NCBI GenBank assembly: GCA_027023175.1
Contig: JALVWW010000315.1
Location: 1 to 16,838 of the forward strand
Direction: 5' to 3'
Source: Campylobacterales bacterium
Lineage (GTDB): Bacteria; Campylobacterota; Campylobacteria; Campylobacterales; JALSKU01
Length of the DNA stretch: 16,838 nucleotides
In this document: in pieces, positions 6,750-14,827 of the stretch
Layout of the letters: each line of letters begins with the position of its first letter
How positions within the stretch are numbered: position 1 is the first letter of the stretch
The notes under the pieces: model-generated
Databases searched by the model: none
The model's input: the letters and a program-made list of their open reading frames with translations, nothing else
What the model was told of the DNA's origin: nothing
Translations under genes and position numbers: made by a program

Positions 6750-7776
6750 TTATGATTTGCTTGAGCAGATTAATCTCCTCCAAAACCCTTCCCGTACCTT
6801 TTGCAACAGCCAAAAGAGGCTCTTCGGCAACATAAACAGGAAGTCTGACAATTTCACTCAGATATTTATCAATGCCTCTTATAAGTGCTCCCCCTCCGGT
6901 AAGAACAATTCCGTTTTCTACGATATCTCCTGCCAAATCCGGAGGAGTAGCTTCAAGTATATCTTTTAAAGCATCGCTTATCTCTTTTAGAGGCTCCCTC
7001 ATCGCCTCTCTTATATCTTCACTGCTAAGGTTGATGCCGACTAAAAGTCCGCTTATCTGGTCTCTTCCTTTTACACTTATCTCAAGCTCTTCATCAAGCT
7101 TTACAGCACTTCCGACCTCTATCTTTATCATTTCACCCGTTCTGTCGCCTATCAAAAGATTGTATTTCTTCTTGACAAAATCAACTATTGCCTGATCAAT
7201 TTTATCTCCTGCTACCCTGATGGATTTGCATATAACCAATCCGCCAAGAGATATCACCCCTATCTCAGTTGTTCCGCCTCCTATATCAACTATTAGGTGA
7301 CCGTGAGGTTTTTTGATATCAAGGTCAGCTCCTATAGCAGCTGCCATAGGCTCCTCTACAAGATATACTTCTCTGGCACCTGCACTCATAGCCGACTCTC
7401 TTACGGCTTTTCTCTCAACCTGAGTAAGTCCGTAAGGTACACATATAACGATACGGGGTCTGATAAAACTTTTTCTTTTATGTGCTTTTTCTATAAAGTA
7501 TCTTATCATCTTTTCCGTCATATCAAAATCAGCTATAACTCCATCTTTCATAGGTCTGATAGCCTGGATATTACCTGGAGTTTTTCCTATCATATCTTTC
7601 GCTTCATTTCCGACTGCTAAGATATTATTTCTTCCATATTTATCCCTTTGTATCGCTACGACGGAAGGTTCGTTTATGATGATGCCTTTTCCTCTTAAAA
7701 GTATTAAAGTATTGGCGGTTCCCAAGTCAATACTCATATCATTTGAAAAGAGTCCGATTATTTTGTCTAATATCAT
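6742..7776 (-). CDS. mreB: Rod-shape determining actin homologue MreB
   Basis: MreB is a bacterial actin that polymerises on the inner membrane with ATP and directs sidewall growth. The 344-residue product has the standard length and all nucleotide-binding motifs: phosphate-1 DLGTANT (17-23), phosphate-2 DIGGGTTEIG (164-173), adenosine motif LTGGGALI (292-299), and the conserved EPSVVAI and VYLVEEPMAAAIGA segments. The amphipathic N-terminus (MILDKIIGLF) fits membrane association. The start is preceded by AAAGG, and the gap to the clpX stop is only 9 bases. mreB-mreC order is typical; mreD is not adjacent here, carB follows instead. Confidence 0.97.
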   Translation of the reverse strand: MILDKIIGLFSNDMSIDLGTANTLILLRGKGIIINEPSVVAIQRDKYGRNNILAVGNEAKDMIGKTPGNIQAIRPMKDGVIADFDMTEKMIRYFIEKAHKRKSFIRPRIVICVPYGLTQVERKAVRESAMSAGAREVYLVEEPMAAAIGADLDIKKPHGHLIVDIGGGTTEIGVISLGGLVICKSIRVAGDKIDQAIVDFVKKKYNLLIGDRTGEMIKIEVGSAVKLDEELEISVKGRDQISGLLVGINLSSEDIREAMREPLKEISDALKDILEATPPDLAGDIVENGIVLTGGGALIRGIDKYLSEIVRLPVYVAEEPLLAVAKGTGRVLEEINLLKQIIND

Positions 7777-7785
7777 TATTTACCT

Positions 7786-9006
7786 TTATGCACTTTTTTT
7801 AGAATTTTTTATATATAGTGGTTTGGCTTTGTTTGCAACCACATCTTTTGTAATGAGTACTTCATAACCTTCAAGCTCAGGAAGTTCAAACATTATATCA
7901 ACCATTATCTCTTCCATGATGGATCTTAGTCCTCTTGCACCTGTTTTTCTGTTTATCGCCATTTTTGCAACTTCTCTTAAAGCTTCCTCTTCAAAAGTCA
8001 AAGTTACTCCGTCAATGGCAAAAAGTTTTTGATACTGTTTGAGAATTGCATTTTTTGGCTTGGTTAAAATCTCCACCATATCTTCTTCAGTTATTTGGTT
8101 TAATGTGGCTATGGAGTGAAGTCTTCCTATAAGCTCAGGAATAAGTCCGTAATTAACCAAATCATCAGGCTCAACCAACTCTATAAGATTGTCATCTTCA
8201 CTCTTTTTTCTTTTTGTTTGGTTAAATCCCAAGACATTATTGCCTATTCTTCTTTTTATGATATCACTAAGTCCGTCAAATGCACCGCCACATACAAAAA
8301 GTATATTGGAAGTATCTATCTGGGTAAACTCCTGATTTGGATGTTTTCTTCCGCCTTTTGGGGGAATATTCACCAAACTTCCCTCTATAATTTTTAAAAG
8401 TGCCTGCTGCACTCCCTCACCTGAAACATCTCTGGTGATAGACCTGTTTTCACTCATTCTTGCAATTTTATCTATCTCATCAACAAAAACTATCCCTTTT
8501 TCGGCCTTTTTGATATCTCCGTCAGCTTCCTGTAAAAGTTTTGTTAAAATATTTTCTACATCCTCTCCCACATATCCGGCTTCTGTAAGACTTGTAGCAT
8601 CGGCTATAGCTATAGGAACATCCAAAAATTTTGCCATAGTTTGAGCCATCAAAGTTTTTCCACTACCGGTTGGTCCGATAAATAAAATATTTGATTTTTG
8701 TATTTCAGTATCATCATCTTGAAAGGATGCACTTTTAAAAATCCTCTTATAGTGGTTGTAAACTCCGACAGCAAATATCTTTTTGGCATTGTGCTGACCT
8801 ACAACATAATCATCCAAAACTTTTTTAAGCTCTTTTGGGGTAAAAATTCTTTTTTCATCATCACTGCCACCCTCAAGCAGGTCTTCATCTCCAAAAAGTA
8901 TCTTGTAAGCTGAAACCACACAGTGTTCGCATATACAAACTCCGTTACCTTCTATAAGTCTGTTATCATTACTCTCTTTTGAATTACAAAAACTACATCG
9001 TTTCAT
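7786..9006 (-). CDS. clpX: ATP-dependent Clp protease ATP-binding subunit ClpX
   Basis: ClpX is an AAA+ hexameric unfoldase that recognises tagged substrates and feeds them to ClpP. The 406-residue product has the N-terminal C4 zinc-binding domain (C4, C7, C26, C29), Walker A GPTGSGKT (111-118), pore loop GYVG (144-147), Walker B VFVDEIDK (173-180), the C-terminal RKTGARGLRSIMEE sensor-2 region, and a ClpP-docking loop VLGF (the I/L-G-F tripeptide) in RRIGNNVLGF. It is complete with no missing key residue. AGG lies 7 bases before the ATG. It is not next to clpP here but is embedded in an envelope/cell-shape operon between lpxA and mreB, with a 20-base gap to lpxA. Confidence 0.97.
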   Translation of the reverse strand: MKRCSFCNSKESNDNRLIEGNGVCICEHCVVSAYKILFGDEDLLEGGSDDEKRIFTPKELKKVLDDYVVGQHNAKKIFAVGVYNHYKRIFKSASFQDDDTEIQKSNILFIGPTGSGKTLMAQTMAKFLDVPIAIADATSLTEAGYVGEDVENILTKLLQEADGDIKKAEKGIVFVDEIDKIARMSENRSITRDVSGEGVQQALLKIIEGSLVNIPPKGGRKHPNQEFTQIDTSNILFVCGGAFDGLSDIIKRRIGNNVLGFNQTKRKKSEDDNLIELVEPDDLVNYGLIPELIGRLHSIATLNQITEEDMVEILTKPKNAILKQYQKLFAIDGVTLTFEEEALREVAKMAINRKTGARGLRSIMEEIMVDIMFELPELEGYEVLITKDVVANKAKPLYIKNSKKSA

Positions 9007-9026
9007 ATTTTACCTGCTTTTTATTG

Positions 9027-9809
9027 TTAATTATTTCTCTCAAACGGAATCCCTCTTTTTGTATTGATTATAAAGTTGCATAAATTTTTTACTTTATCAT
9101 TCTCTGTATCGCTCAGTACCTCTTCGACACTCTCTTTTATGGCTTTGCCTGATCTAAATATTTTACTGTAAGCTTTACGCAGAGCATCCACATCACTTCT
9201 TTCAAATCTTCTTCTAAGACCTACCAAATTCAAGCCTTTTAACTTTGCCCTGTTACCCTCGGCCAAACAGTATGGAGGAATATCCTGACTGACTGCACTC
9301 GCACCTCCTATCATAACACTTTCACCGATTTTTACAAATTGATGGATAGGGGTTAAGCCTCCTATAACAGTATAGTCACCTATCTCCACATGACCGGCAA
9401 GAGTTGCATTGTTAGCAAGAATGATATTGTTACCAAGTACGCAGTCATGAGCTATATGACAGTACGCCATGATATAGTTAGCGTCACCTATGACAGTTTT
9501 TTTATCCTGTTTGAGTGTAGGAAGATTTATAGTGGCAAACTCTCTGATGATATTGTTTTCACCTATTATAAGCTCTCCGGTTTCTCCCTTGTAAGATACA
9601 TCCTGAGGTATATTGCCCACTACCGCATAGGAGTGGATTTGTGTATTTTTACCTACTATGGTTTTACCTTTTACTTGAGCACCTTCATAAACTTTCACCC
9701 CGTCTTGAAGTTCTACTTCACTACCTATAACGGCAAATGCTCCAACCTCTACATTTTCCCCTATAATTGCACCATCTTCAATAACAGCTAATTTGCTTAT
9801 ATTTGTCAT
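9027..9809 (-). CDS. lpxA: UDP-N-acetylglucosamine acyltransferase LpxA
   Basis: LpxA transfers an R-3-hydroxyacyl chain from ACP to the 3-position of UDP-GlcNAc (or its 3-amino analogue in some species), the first step of lipid A synthesis. The 260-residue product is a left-handed beta-helix of hexapeptide repeats from the N-terminus (AVIEDGAIIGENVEVGAFAVIG) to about residue 190, followed by the LpxA-specific C-terminal helical part GLNLVGLRRRFE. Catalytic His is H121 in YCHIAHDCVLGNN; the IPQDVSYKGE and HQFVKIGESVMIGG segments are also diagnostic. Where E. coli has TIHRGT it reads TINLPT (residues 93-98), a place known to contact substrate, so acceptor preference may differ. The start lies 1 base after the fabZ stop, so translation is coupled to the gene that handles the same hydroxyacyl-ACP pool. 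Confidence 0.96.
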   Translation of the reverse strand: MTNISKLAVIEDGAIIGENVEVGAFAVIGSEVELQDGVKVYEGAQVKGKTIVGKNTQIHSYAVVGNIPQDVSYKGETGELIIGENNIIREFATINLPTLKQDKKTVIGDANYIMAYCHIAHDCVLGNNIILANNATLAGHVEIGDYTVIGGLTPIHQFVKIGESVMIGGASAVSQDIPPYCLAEGNRAKLKGLNLVGLRRRFERSDVDALRKAYSKIFRSGKAIKESVEEVLSDTENDKVKNLCNFIINTKRGIPFERNN

Positions 9810-9810
9810 A

Positions 9811-10257
9811 TTATTTATCCACTATCATAGCTTTAAGCTCGGCTTCACAAGCCAATTTGTCATCTACATAAGCTTTCCCATCGAGTACCCAAATGGAACC
9901 TTTGTGTTTTATGACTCTCAACTTGTAAACAAGTTTGTCTCCAGGTTTTACAGGTGATCTGAACTTTGCCTTGTCGATGCTCATAAAGTAGACTACTTTA
10001 TCCTGAGTATCACTCTGCTCATCTTCGCTCATACTCTCAAATGCCAAAATACCCCCTGCTTGAGCCATACCCTCTATGATCATAACACCGGGATATATAG
10101 GGTGACCCGGGAAATGCCCCTGAAATATTTGTTCACCTATGGTAACATTTTTGTAAGCTTCTATAAATTTCTCTTTTTCTATCTGAGTAATTCTATCAAC
10201 CAGTAAAAACGGAAATCTATGGGGAAGAATTTTTTGAATATCTACTACATCAAGCAT
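9811..10257 (-). CDS. fabZ: 3-hydroxyacyl-ACP dehydratase FabZ
   Basis: FabZ dehydrates 3-hydroxyacyl-ACP in fatty acid elongation and competes with LpxA for the hydroxyacyl-ACP pool. From the ATG at 10257 the protein has 148 residues and begins MLDVVDIQKILPHRFPFLLVDRI, as in homologues. The hot-dog fold active-site His (H48 in GHFPGHPIYPG) and Glu (E62 in MIIEGMAQAGG) are present. I chose this start over the upstream TTG at 10296 and ATG at 10275 because AAAAAGG precedes it at good spacing and the extra Lys-rich 13 residues are not part of the family. The queH stop is 35 bases upstream, and lpxA follows after one base. Confidence 0.95.
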   Translation of the reverse strand: MLDVVDIQKILPHRFPFLLVDRITQIEKEKFIEAYKNVTIGEQIFQGHFPGHPIYPGVMIIEGMAQAGGILAFESMSEDEQSDTQDKVVYFMSIDKAKFRSPVKPGDKLVYKLRVIKHKGSIWVLDGKAYVDDKLACEAELKAMIVDK

Positions 10258-10292
10258 AAATTTAGCCTTTTTCATAAAATTCAAATATTTTA

Positions 10293-11372
10293 TCAAAAAA
10301 TTACTAAATTTTCCCTAATGTCATTATAGTAGTTAGCATCGAGATAAAGTTCAAAAGTTTTAAAATCAACCCTGTCAACCACAATAATAGGAGAAAGAGA
10401 ATAAAAGCTCTTTTCAATATGATTTCTAAAATTTATCTCATCTTTTACTGACGGCGAATGAAAAATAATCTCTTTTATGTTTTTGTATGAGTAGCCTGTC
10501 ATTTTGTTGAAATAGTCAATTTCAACAAATTTTATATTGTCTCTGTTGGCATAGTGTATATCTTTTATACTTTTTTCAACTCTGAGTTTGACTTTTTTTC
10601 GTTTCATATAAGAGTAAAAAAGCGGATATGACGGAACTATTTTTTTATTTACTGATAAATAAGCTCTTAAAAGTCTGTAGTTTACAAAACTCTCTTTAAC
10701 TATATCATACTCAATCTTTTTCTCTTCAAGTTTGACTCTTTTTTGATATAGCTCTATCCTCTCCTCAATGGATTCGGGCTGTATTTGATTTGCAATATTT
10801 ACAAAAAGCTCATCCGCAATTTTTCCCTGAGTATCTCTTTGTTTACCGAGAGCATAAATACAACCGCAGTAGTCTTGATGATATAGTTTATCCTCTTTTG
10901 CAAGTAAAAACTGTTCATTTGTACCGCCATTTTTTCTAAAATCAACACTTACAAATTCTACCCCATACTTTGAACCAAGTTTTTTACCCACAGTTGTTAA
11001 TTGTTCTATAGATTTTTTGGGACTGGTCAAAAGAGTGGTCGTAACTTTGCCGATACCAAGCTCCTTGGCTTTTTTCATACTGACTTCAACTCTGTTGTCA
11101 AAGCAGAGAGTACACCTCTGTCCCTTTTCGGGTTCTTTTTCATACCCTCTTACAGCTTCAAGCCACCCTTTTATATCATATTCCCCTTCTATAAGCTTAA
11201 CCCCAAGCATTTTACAACTTCTTTTTACATCAAGAAGTCTTAAAAAATATTCACTGTATGGATGAATATTGGGGTCATAAAAAAATCCTATCAACTCCTC
11301 ATTGGGATAGAGTTTTTGTAATTTCTGCAAGAAAAAATGACTATCAACTGAGCAACAAATATGAACTAACAT
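10293..11372 (-). CDS. queH: Epoxyqueuosine reductase QueH (DUF208 family) with long C-terminal extension
   Basis: QueH performs the last step of queuosine synthesis, reducing epoxyqueuosine in tRNA to queuosine, as a non-homologous replacement of the cobalamin enzyme QueG. The family's metal-cluster cysteines are all visible: C6-C7 in LVHICCSVDS, C87 and C90 in RCTLCFDNR, and C169 and C171 in DYCGC. DPNIHPYSEY and TTTLLTSPKKS are also DUF208 signatures. The catalytic domain ends near residue 190; about 170 further residues, rich in Lys, Tyr and Ile, are extra relative to the short (about 200-residue) members, and I assign no function to them. Unlike most genes here it has no purine-rich Shine-Dalgarno: the bases before the ATG are the pyrimidine-rich heptad array G. 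The tRNA-modification role is inferred from the family. Confidence 0.88.
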   Translation of the reverse strand: MLVHICCSVDSHFFLQKLQKLYPNEELIGFFYDPNIHPYSEYFLRLLDVKRSCKMLGVKLIEGEYDIKGWLEAVRGYEKEPEKGQRCTLCFDNRVEVSMKKAKELGIGKVTTTLLTSPKKSIEQLTTVGKKLGSKYGVEFVSVDFRKNGGTNEQFLLAKEDKLYHQDYCGCIYALGKQRDTQGKIADELFVNIANQIQPESIEERIELYQKRVKLEEKKIEYDIVKESFVNYRLLRAYLSVNKKIVPSYPLFYSYMKRKKVKLRVEKSIKDIHYANRDNIKFVEIDYFNKMTGYSYKNIKEIIFHSPSVKDEINFRNHIEKSFYSLSPIIVVDRVDFKTFELYLDANYYNDIRENLVIF

Positions 11373-11375
11373 GAT

Positions 11376-11410
11376 AAGGATGAAGGATGAAGGATGAAGG
11401 ATGAAGGAAA
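11376..11410. repeat. Heptad array G (AAGGATG x4 plus AAGGAAA)
   Basis: Four perfect copies of AAGGATG and one variant lie between bcp and queH, ending three bases before the queH ATG. In the minus-strand transcript it reads CCTTCAT repeats, so the queH initiation region is pyrimidine-rich where a ribosome binding site is expected. It is separated by 23 bases from array H, whose transcript sequence is partly complementary. Confidence 0.93.
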
Positions 11411-11433
11411 GAGAAAACGAAATGCCTCTTCTG

Positions 11434-11460
11434 CCTTCAACCTTCTACCTTCAACCTTTT
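11434..11460. repeat. Heptad array H (CCTTCAA/CCTTCTA, 3 copies plus partial)
   Basis: Units CCTTCAA, CCTTCTA, CCTTCAA and a partial CCTTTT. On the minus strand they read TTGAAGG, and the bcp stop codon TGA (11451-11453) is supplied by one of them. The heptamer is the same as that of array D in carB, in the opposite orientation on the chromosome. Confidence 0.85.
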
Positions 11461-11921
11461 CTCATCTCCTCTAGTTTTTCTTTAACAGCCTGGATATGCC
11501 CTTTTACTTTTACTTTGTCCCATCTGTAAGCAACTTTTCCTTTAGGATCTATCAAATATGTGGTTCTAACTACACCCATATACTCTCTTCCACACATTTT
11601 TTTAAGCTGCCATACTCCATACTCCTGCAACACTTTTTTATCTTCATCACTCAAAAGTGTAATTTTAAGACCTTTTTTTTCTATAAAATTTCTATGTTTT
11701 TTGGGGCTGTCAGGGCTTACTCCAAGTATCACAGCATCCATATCTTCAAAGTTTGGCAGGCTTTGTGTAAAGTCACAGGCTTCAGTGGTACATCCGGGGG
11801 TATTGTCTTTTGGATAAAAGTACAAAACCACCCATTTTCCTTTTAAATCTCTGAGACATATATCAACTTCATCCTGGTTTGGCAAACAAAAATCTTTTGC
11901 CTTCTCTCCTATCTCTATCAT
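11451..11921 (-). CDS. bcp: Thiol peroxidase of the PrxQ/Bcp peroxiredoxin family
   Basis: Bcp reduces hydrogen peroxide and organic hydroperoxides in the cytoplasm using thioredoxin-type reductants. The 156-residue product carries the peroxidatic Cys in KDNTPGCTTEACDFT (C44) and the resolving Cys five residues later (C49), the PrxQ arrangement that forms an intramolecular disulfide. FYPKDNTPGC, ILGVSPDSPKKH and TTYLIDPKGKVAYRW are typical of the family. An AAGGAGAGG ribosome binding site lies just before the ATG, which overlaps the stop of the upstream GGDEF-EAL gene by 4 bases (ATGA). Its own stop lies in heptad array H. Confidence 0.94.
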   Translation of the reverse strand: MIEIGEKAKDFCLPNQDEVDICLRDLKGKWVVLYFYPKDNTPGCTTEACDFTQSLPNFEDMDAVILGVSPDSPKKHRNFIEKKGLKITLLSDEDKKVLQEYGVWQLKKMCGREYMGVVRTTYLIDPKGKVAYRWDKVKVKGHIQAVKEKLEEMRKG

Positions 11922-14827
11922 ATCCTCTCCTTTTGCTTGTAAAAATTTTTTATAAAAGAAATTATATCTTTTTTTGAAAGGGGTTTTGAGTACAAATACC
12001 CCTGTATGATATAACAGCCCTCTTTTTCAAGAAACTCTTTTTGCTCTTTTTTTTCGATACCTTCAGCTATTATCTTAAGCCCCAAACCATCGCCCAATTC
12101 GATAATAGTCTTAACTATTGCTTCATCTTCAAAACCTCCCGGGATATCTCTTATAAAAGACTGGTCAATTTTTATAACATCAAACGGTAGTTTTTTAATA
12201 TATGCCAAAGAGGAGTATCCCGTACCAAAATCATCTATGGAAATGCTGCATCCTATCTTTCTTATCTTTCTTAAAAGCTTATATGAGCTTTTAACATCAT
12301 GCATAACAAAACCTTCTGTTATCTCAAACTCTATCAGATTGGCATTACAGTTATGGATGCTTAGGCAATTTTCAATGGCTGTTAGGATATTTTGATTTTT
12401 TAACTGTTTGTCATCTAGGTTTATAGAAATTTTTTCAAGGTCAGGGTTCAAGGCTTTTAAATCACCGGCAAAAGATATAGCTTTATCCATAACAATACTA
12501 CCGATATCTCCTATCAAATTACACTGGGATGCCGTCTCTATAAATTCTCCGGGAGTTATTATTTTATCATCTTTTTTCCATCTTACAAGTGCTTCCAAGC
12601 CTATTATTTTATGATTTTTTATATCTATCTGAGGCTGATAATAAACTATAAACTCATCATTTTCTATAGCTTTTTTTATATCTTCTTCAAGGATATGTCT
12701 TTGGATAATTTTTTTGTACATTTTATCTTCAAAAAAGACATATCTGTTTTTTCCTCTCTCTTTGGCTTTATACATTGCGATATCCGCATTTCTTAAAAGC
12801 TCTTCACTGGTTGTACCGTCATCAGGATAAACAGCTATACCTATACTTATACCTATCTTTAGCAAATACCCGTTTACAGAAAACGGTAAAGAAAAAGTAT
12901 TGTTAAGTTTTTCAGCTATTTTTACTATATCATTTTCATCTTTAAAATCACTAAACAAAAAGACAAACTCATCTCCTCCAAACCTAAAAAGATAATCACT
13001 CTCTCTTATCTCCTCTTTGAGTCTTTTTGTGGCCTGCACTAAAAGCTCATCACCCGTATCATGACCGTAAAAATCATTGATATTTTTAAATCCGTCAAAA
13101 TCCAAAAACAATAATGCTACTTTTTTATCCTCTCTTTTTGCCTTTAGCATTTCATGGGTAATAACCTCATTGAACATAAACCTGTTTGGCAAATTGGTAA
13201 GTGCATCGTGCCTTGCTCTGTAAACAAGTTTTGCCTCATTCTCTTTTAACTCTTTTTCTATCTTTTTTCTTTGGCTGATATCTCTAAAAACTGTATAAAA
13301 TACAATTCTGTTTTCTAGTGTAATAGCAGTAACAACCATCTCTATCCAAAATGTTGAGCCATCAAGTTTTTTTGATAGCCACTCGCCCCTGTACACTCCT
13401 TCTCTTTTGGCTTCAGTAAATATATAAACTATTTTTGTTTTTGAAAGTTTACCATCTGGTTGATATTTCGGCGAAAGAGCCAAGGCATTTTGTTTTAAAA
13501 GCTCCTCTTTATTTTTTGCTCCAAACATTATCACAGCCGCTTCATTGCAGTCTAAAAATTCATCTTCACTGTCAAGAAATATACCGTCTTTTGATTTTTC
13601 AAAAAGAAGTTGAAAAACTTTTTTTTGATTTATTGTTTCATTATATTGTCTTAATAAATCATTCTCATATGATTCAATAATCTTTTTTATCTTTTTTGCT
13701 ATAATAACCATAACAAGTCCTAGTGCAACAATCATAAAAAAAGATAAAGCTATAATAGTTTTAATATTTCTATCCAACTCTTTTTGCAATAAAGCATATT
13801 TATTTAAAGCACTCTTTCTTATATTGCTTACACAAAATCCTGTTCCTATAACCCAGCCAAATTCAGGAATAGCCTTTATATAAGAAATTTTTCTATCAAT
13901 TTTATAATTTGCCGTATCACAAGGAGTCCTATAGCTCATAAAAAATCCATCTTTATATAGTTTAGCTCCTTTAATCATCTCTTTTATAATATGTCTATCA
14001 TCAATAAAAAGATTTATTATATTTTTTCCTATAAGTCTTTTGTTGATATGATTGACTGTATTACCCTTAAAATCATAAACAAAAATATATCCATTTTCGC
14101 CATATCTATAGTTTTTTATAATTTGCAATGCTATTTTTTTTGCCTTATTTATAATATCCTCTTCATAAAAAGCACTTCCGATATAGATATTTAGAGGCTT
14201 GTAGATTCTAAAGTAGCCTATCTTTTTTTTCATTTTCTTTTCGCCGGGTTTGTACCAGTACCAACTTTTAAATGCCTCACCTTTTTTCTTAAGAATATCA
14301 ATAGCTTTTTTTATGATTTTTGTTCCCACAGCATCTTTTATGTTGATAAGATTTTTACCTTCATATTTTGGATTGGTCGGCAAAAGGATACAGGTGCCAT
14401 CCATATAGTACATATAAAAATATCCGCTTAAATTATCAAAAAACCTCATATTTCTAAGTCTGTTTTTTATCATATTTACTATGGTTTCTTTACTTTTATG
14501 CCTGTTTTGAATGTATGTATCCTCTATAATTTTATATGCAAAGTCAACAAGATTTTTTACATTTTCTCTAGATTCTTCAATAAGTATTTTTTTATTGGAT
14601 TCTATTTGGGAGTAGAGTTTTAATATTCTGTCTTCGGATTCAAGTTTTTTAATCTTTAAAAGTTTTATTTTATAAGAGTCAACATCATGCTTATATACAC
14701 TCTTTCCTTTATAAATAAAAAGGGTTGCAATAGCCGTTACTACTACAAATAAAGACAAAAGGGGGATAAAATATATCCATTTTATCAATCTGGCATTATT
14801 TTTTTTATCTATTTTCATCATCGGCAT
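11918..14827 (-). CDS. Membrane-bound Cache-PAS-GGDEF-EAL cyclic-di-GMP enzyme
   Basis: The 969-residue sensor starts with a membrane segment (about 17-39), followed by a periplasmic region with two Cache-type repeats (about 130-225, SGYFYMYYMDGTCILLPTNP then EGKNL; and about 240-335, YGENGYIFVYDFKGN then LIGKN), a second membrane segment (about 357-378), a PAS domain (about 405-525), a GGDEF diguanylate cyclase domain (about 535-700) and an EAL phosphodiesterase domain (about 710-960). GGDEF is intact at 617-621, and the product-inhibition RxxD (RESD, 608-611) is correctly placed. EAL is intact (EALVRW, 745-750), with NLDD, EITE, DDFGTGYSSL (865-874), AEGIE and QGYLYSKPL, so both activities are plausible. 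The ligand is unknown; Cache domains commonly bind small organic acids or amino acids. The start may be ATG 14827, 14821 or 14818; a TATAAT overlaps the first. It heads the minus-strand run and overlaps bcp. Confidence 0.93.
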   Translation of the reverse strand: MPMMKIDKKNNARLIKWIYFIPLLSLFVVVTAIATLFIYKGKSVYKHDVDSYKIKLLKIKKLESEDRILKLYSQIESNKKILIEESRENVKNLVDFAYKIIEDTYIQNRHKSKETIVNMIKNRLRNMRFFDNLSGYFYMYYMDGTCILLPTNPKYEGKNLINIKDAVGTKIIKKAIDILKKKGEAFKSWYWYKPGEKKMKKKIGYFRIYKPLNIYIGSAFYEEDIINKAKKIALQIIKNYRYGENGYIFVYDFKGNTVNHINKRLIGKNIINLFIDDRHIIKEMIKGAKLYKDGFFMSYRTPCDTANYKIDRKISYIKAIPEFGWVIGTGFCVSNIRKSALNKYALLQKELDRNIKTIIALSFFMIVALGLVMVIIAKKIKKIIESYENDLLRQYNETINQKKVFQLLFEKSKDGIFLDSEDEFLDCNEAAVIMFGAKNKEELLKQNALALSPKYQPDGKLSKTKIVYIFTEAKREGVYRGEWLSKKLDGSTFWIEMVVTAITLENRIVFYTVFRDISQRKKIEKELKENEAKLVYRARHDALTNLPNRFMFNEVITHEMLKAKREDKKVALLFLDFDGFKNINDFYGHDTGDELLVQATKRLKEEIRESDYLFRFGGDEFVFLFSDFKDENDIVKIAEKLNNTFSLPFSVNGYLLKIGISIGIAVYPDDGTTSEELLRNADIAMYKAKERGKNRYVFFEDKMYKKIIQRHILEEDIKKAIENDEFIVYYQPQIDIKNHKIIGLEALVRWKKDDKIITPGEFIETASQCNLIGDIGSIVMDKAISFAGDLKALNPDLEKISINLDDKQLKNQNILTAIENCLSIHNCNANLIEFEITEGFVMHDVKSSYKLLRKIRKIGCSISIDDFGTGYSSLAYIKKLPFDVIKIDQSFIRDIPGGFEDEAIVKTIIELGDGLGLKIIAEGIEKKEQKEFLEKEGCYIIQGYLYSKPLSKKDIISFIKNFYKQKERI

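Noticed and set aside
9390..9791. 133-residue plus-strand open frame opposite lpxA
   Set aside because: Lies entirely within lpxA on the other strand; composition (Tyr/Ser/Phe-rich) is what antisense of the hexapeptide-repeat gene gives.
10258..10296. Longer fabZ from TTG 10296, adding 13 residues
   Set aside because: Homologues begin near MLDV-x-DIQKILPHR, and the ATG at 10257 has a well-placed AAAAAGG, whereas the TTG overlaps the queH stop without a ribosome binding site.
11376..11460. CRISPR-like or IS-end structure from the repeated motifs
   Set aside because: Units are directly adjacent seven-base tandem copies with no spacers, no cas genes, no transposase and no terminal inverted repeats.
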